NCBI GenBank assembly: GCA_023459535.1
Contig: JAEWTK010000176.1
Span: forward strand, 1 to 6,254
DNA from: Pseudomonadota bacterium
Lineage (GTDB): Bacteria; Pseudomonadota; Gammaproteobacteria; Burkholderiales; Methylophilaceae
Length of the DNA stretch: 6,254 bases
Direction of reading: 5' to 3'
The position numbers and the translations under genes are program-made. Each line of letters opens with the position of its first letter. Within the stretch, counting starts at the first letter, position 1. Below, in pieces: positions 5,150-6,254 of this stretch. The notes beneath the pieces were generated by a model. It was not told the origin of the DNA, made no database searches, and was given only the letters and a program-made list of their open reading frames with translations.

Positions 5150-6254
5150 ATGAAAAGCACACGAAAAGCCTCCATATCTCCAACCCTCGGCAAGGCAGTG
5201 GCTGCAGCCATCGCTGCCGGTTTGCTCGCCGTTAACGCACATGCGCAGGCTGATAGCGCAGCTGAGTCGTCAAGCTACGCATCACAAATAAAAACCTACG
5301 ATATTCCTGCCGGCTCTTTAACGCAGGCATTGAACCGCTTCGCCAAAACCTCAGGCATACCGCTAGCCTTTGAGCCTGCCATGGTCGAAGGCAAGGAAAC
5401 CCGGGGCCTCAAAGGTAGATTTGGCATCATGGATGGCTTCTCTGAATTGCTCAAAGGTTCCGGGCTGGAAGCCGTCAGCGACCAGCACGGCGGCTATTTC
5501 CTCGATAAGGTGCGGCCGTTGCCGGCATCGAATGGATCACTTCCAGACCTCGGCGAAACCATCGCCACCGATGTCGTCAATGTCCGCGCCTCGCGCTTCA
5601 AGCAGATCGGCCCCATGCCCGGCCTGAATCTGACGCGGGAAGAAATCCCCGGTAACGTACAAAGCATTACGGCCGAGGAGATCAAGGAATCCAAGGCCAT
5701 GACCATGGCCGAACTGCTCAACTCCCGGTTGCAGTCCGTCAACGTCAATGACTATCAGGGCAACCCCTTCCAGATGGACATCACCTACCGCGGCTTTACT
5801 GCCGGCCCGCAGATCGGTACCCCGCAAGGGCTATCGGTCTTCATGGACGGCATCCGCGTCAACGAACCGTTCGGCGATGTGGTCAACTGGGATCTGATCC
5901 CCATGAACGCGCTGGCCGGTATCGACGTCTTTCCCGGCTCCAACCCCGTGTTCGGACTCAATACCTTGGGTGGTGCCATAGCTGTGCGCACCAAGAACGG
6001 CTTCGACGACCCCGGTACGGATATCCAGGTGCTTGGCGGCTCCTTCGGCCGCAAGCAGGTCATGCTTTCCACCGGTGGCAACAATGGCCGTGTAGGGGGC
6101 TTCTTTGCCCTTAACCGCTTCGAGGAGGACGGCTGGCGAAACAACTCCCCAAGCAAGGTCATGCAGGCATTCGGCAAGGCCAGCCTGCGCACCGATAACC
6201 TGGATCTTCACGGCAGCATCACTTATGCGGGGAACGACCTTATCGGTAACGGCC
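5150..6254 (+). CDS. TonB-dependent outer-membrane receptor with STN signalling domain (3' end outside window)
   Basis: The frame is open from ATG 5150 to the window end (368 codons), so the barrel is mostly missing. Residues 1-32 form a signal peptide: MKSTRKAS, a hydrophobic run AVAAAIAAGLLAV, and a cleavage site after AHA. Residues about 48-118 are a secretin/TonB short N-terminal (STN) domain (KTYDIPAGSLTQALNRFAKTSG and LLKGSGLEAVSDQHGGYFL), which marks a signal-transducing receptor. A possible TonB box is DVVNVRA (141-147). The plug covers about 163-280: VQSITAEEIKE, LNSRLQSVNVND, DITYRGFTAGPQ, GTPQGLSVFMDGIRVNEPF (223-241), VVNWDLIPM, IDVFPGSNPVFG, and NTLGGAIAVRTKNG. Barrel strands follow. 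The ligand is unknown; iron-siderophore transport is the family default. The start has only a weak ribosome site. Expression is probably driven by the neighbouring sigma factor. Confidence 0.92.
   Translation, partial: MKSTRKASISPTLGKAVAAAIAAGLLAVNAHAQADSAAESSSYASQIKTYDIPAGSLTQALNRFAKTSGIPLAFEPAMVEGKETRGLKGRFGIMDGFSELLKGSGLEAVSDQHGGYFLDKVRPLPASNGSLPDLGETIATDVVNVRASRFKQIGPMPGLNLTREEIPGNVQSITAEEIKESKAMTMAELLNSRLQSVNVNDYQGNPFQMDITYRGFTAGPQIGTPQGLSVFMDGIRVNEPFGDVVNWDLIPMNALAGIDVFPGSNPVFGLNTLGGAIAVRTKNGFDDPGTDIQVLGGSFGRKQVMLSTGGNNGRVGGFFALNRFEEDGWRNNSPSKVMQAFGKASLRTDNLDLHGSITYAGNDLIGNG

Noticed and set aside
5137..5235. Short ATG frame (32 codons) overlapping the receptor start as a leader peptide
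   Set aside because: It has no Shine-Dalgarno and no leader-like composition, and it lies out of frame inside the receptor's signal-peptide coding region.
5370..5627. 85-aa + strand frame within the receptor region
   Set aside because: It is out of frame with the receptor, whose signal peptide, STN and plug motifs run continuously through this stretch.

Overview
The window looks like a chromosomal segment of a betaproteobacterium. The evidence is the obgE-proB junction, a class I purE followed by purK, a moderately GC-rich base composition, and a FecI/FecR/TonB-receptor cassette of the kind common in this class. The exact genus cannot be fixed by reading alone. A member of the Nitrosomonadales (for example a methylotroph or an ammonia or iron oxidiser) would fit, but that is inference. 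All recognisable genes are on the + strand.

Left part (1-3027), housekeeping. The window opens inside the last fifth of obgE (ribosome-associated GTPase). Its end overlaps the start of proB (glutamate 5-kinase with PUA domain, first step of proline synthesis) by 20 bases. Ten bases later comes purE (N5-CAIR mutase). After 58 bases comes purK (N5-CAIR synthetase), which starts at TTG. PurK and PurE act consecutively in purine synthesis (AIR to N5-CAIR to CAIR).

Middle (3028-3449), about 420 bases with no convincing gene. Its outstanding feature is a pair of abutting perfect palindromes, 22 and 16 bp, with the same TGTATACA core and centres 22 bp apart. This is an operator-like array. The same stretch has short direct repeats, an AT-rich segment and a small inverted repeat.

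Right part (3450-6254), a cell-surface signalling cassette. It encodes an ECF sigma factor of the FecI type (probable TTG start behind a good Shine-Dalgarno), a FecR-type inner-membrane sigma regulator, and the first 368 codons of a TonB-dependent outer-membrane receptor with signal peptide, STN signalling domain and plug. The receptor runs off the window. The expected logic, from the family, is that ligand on the receptor signals through its STN domain to periplasmic FecR, which releases or activates the sigma factor, which then transcribes the receptor gene. A sequence just upstream of the receptor resembles FecI-type promoters and fits this loop. The ligand is unknown; iron or a siderophore is only the family default.

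I see no tRNA, rRNA, CRISPR array or insertion sequence. The cassette is of a known type. The least explained element is the palindrome array at 3200-3240.
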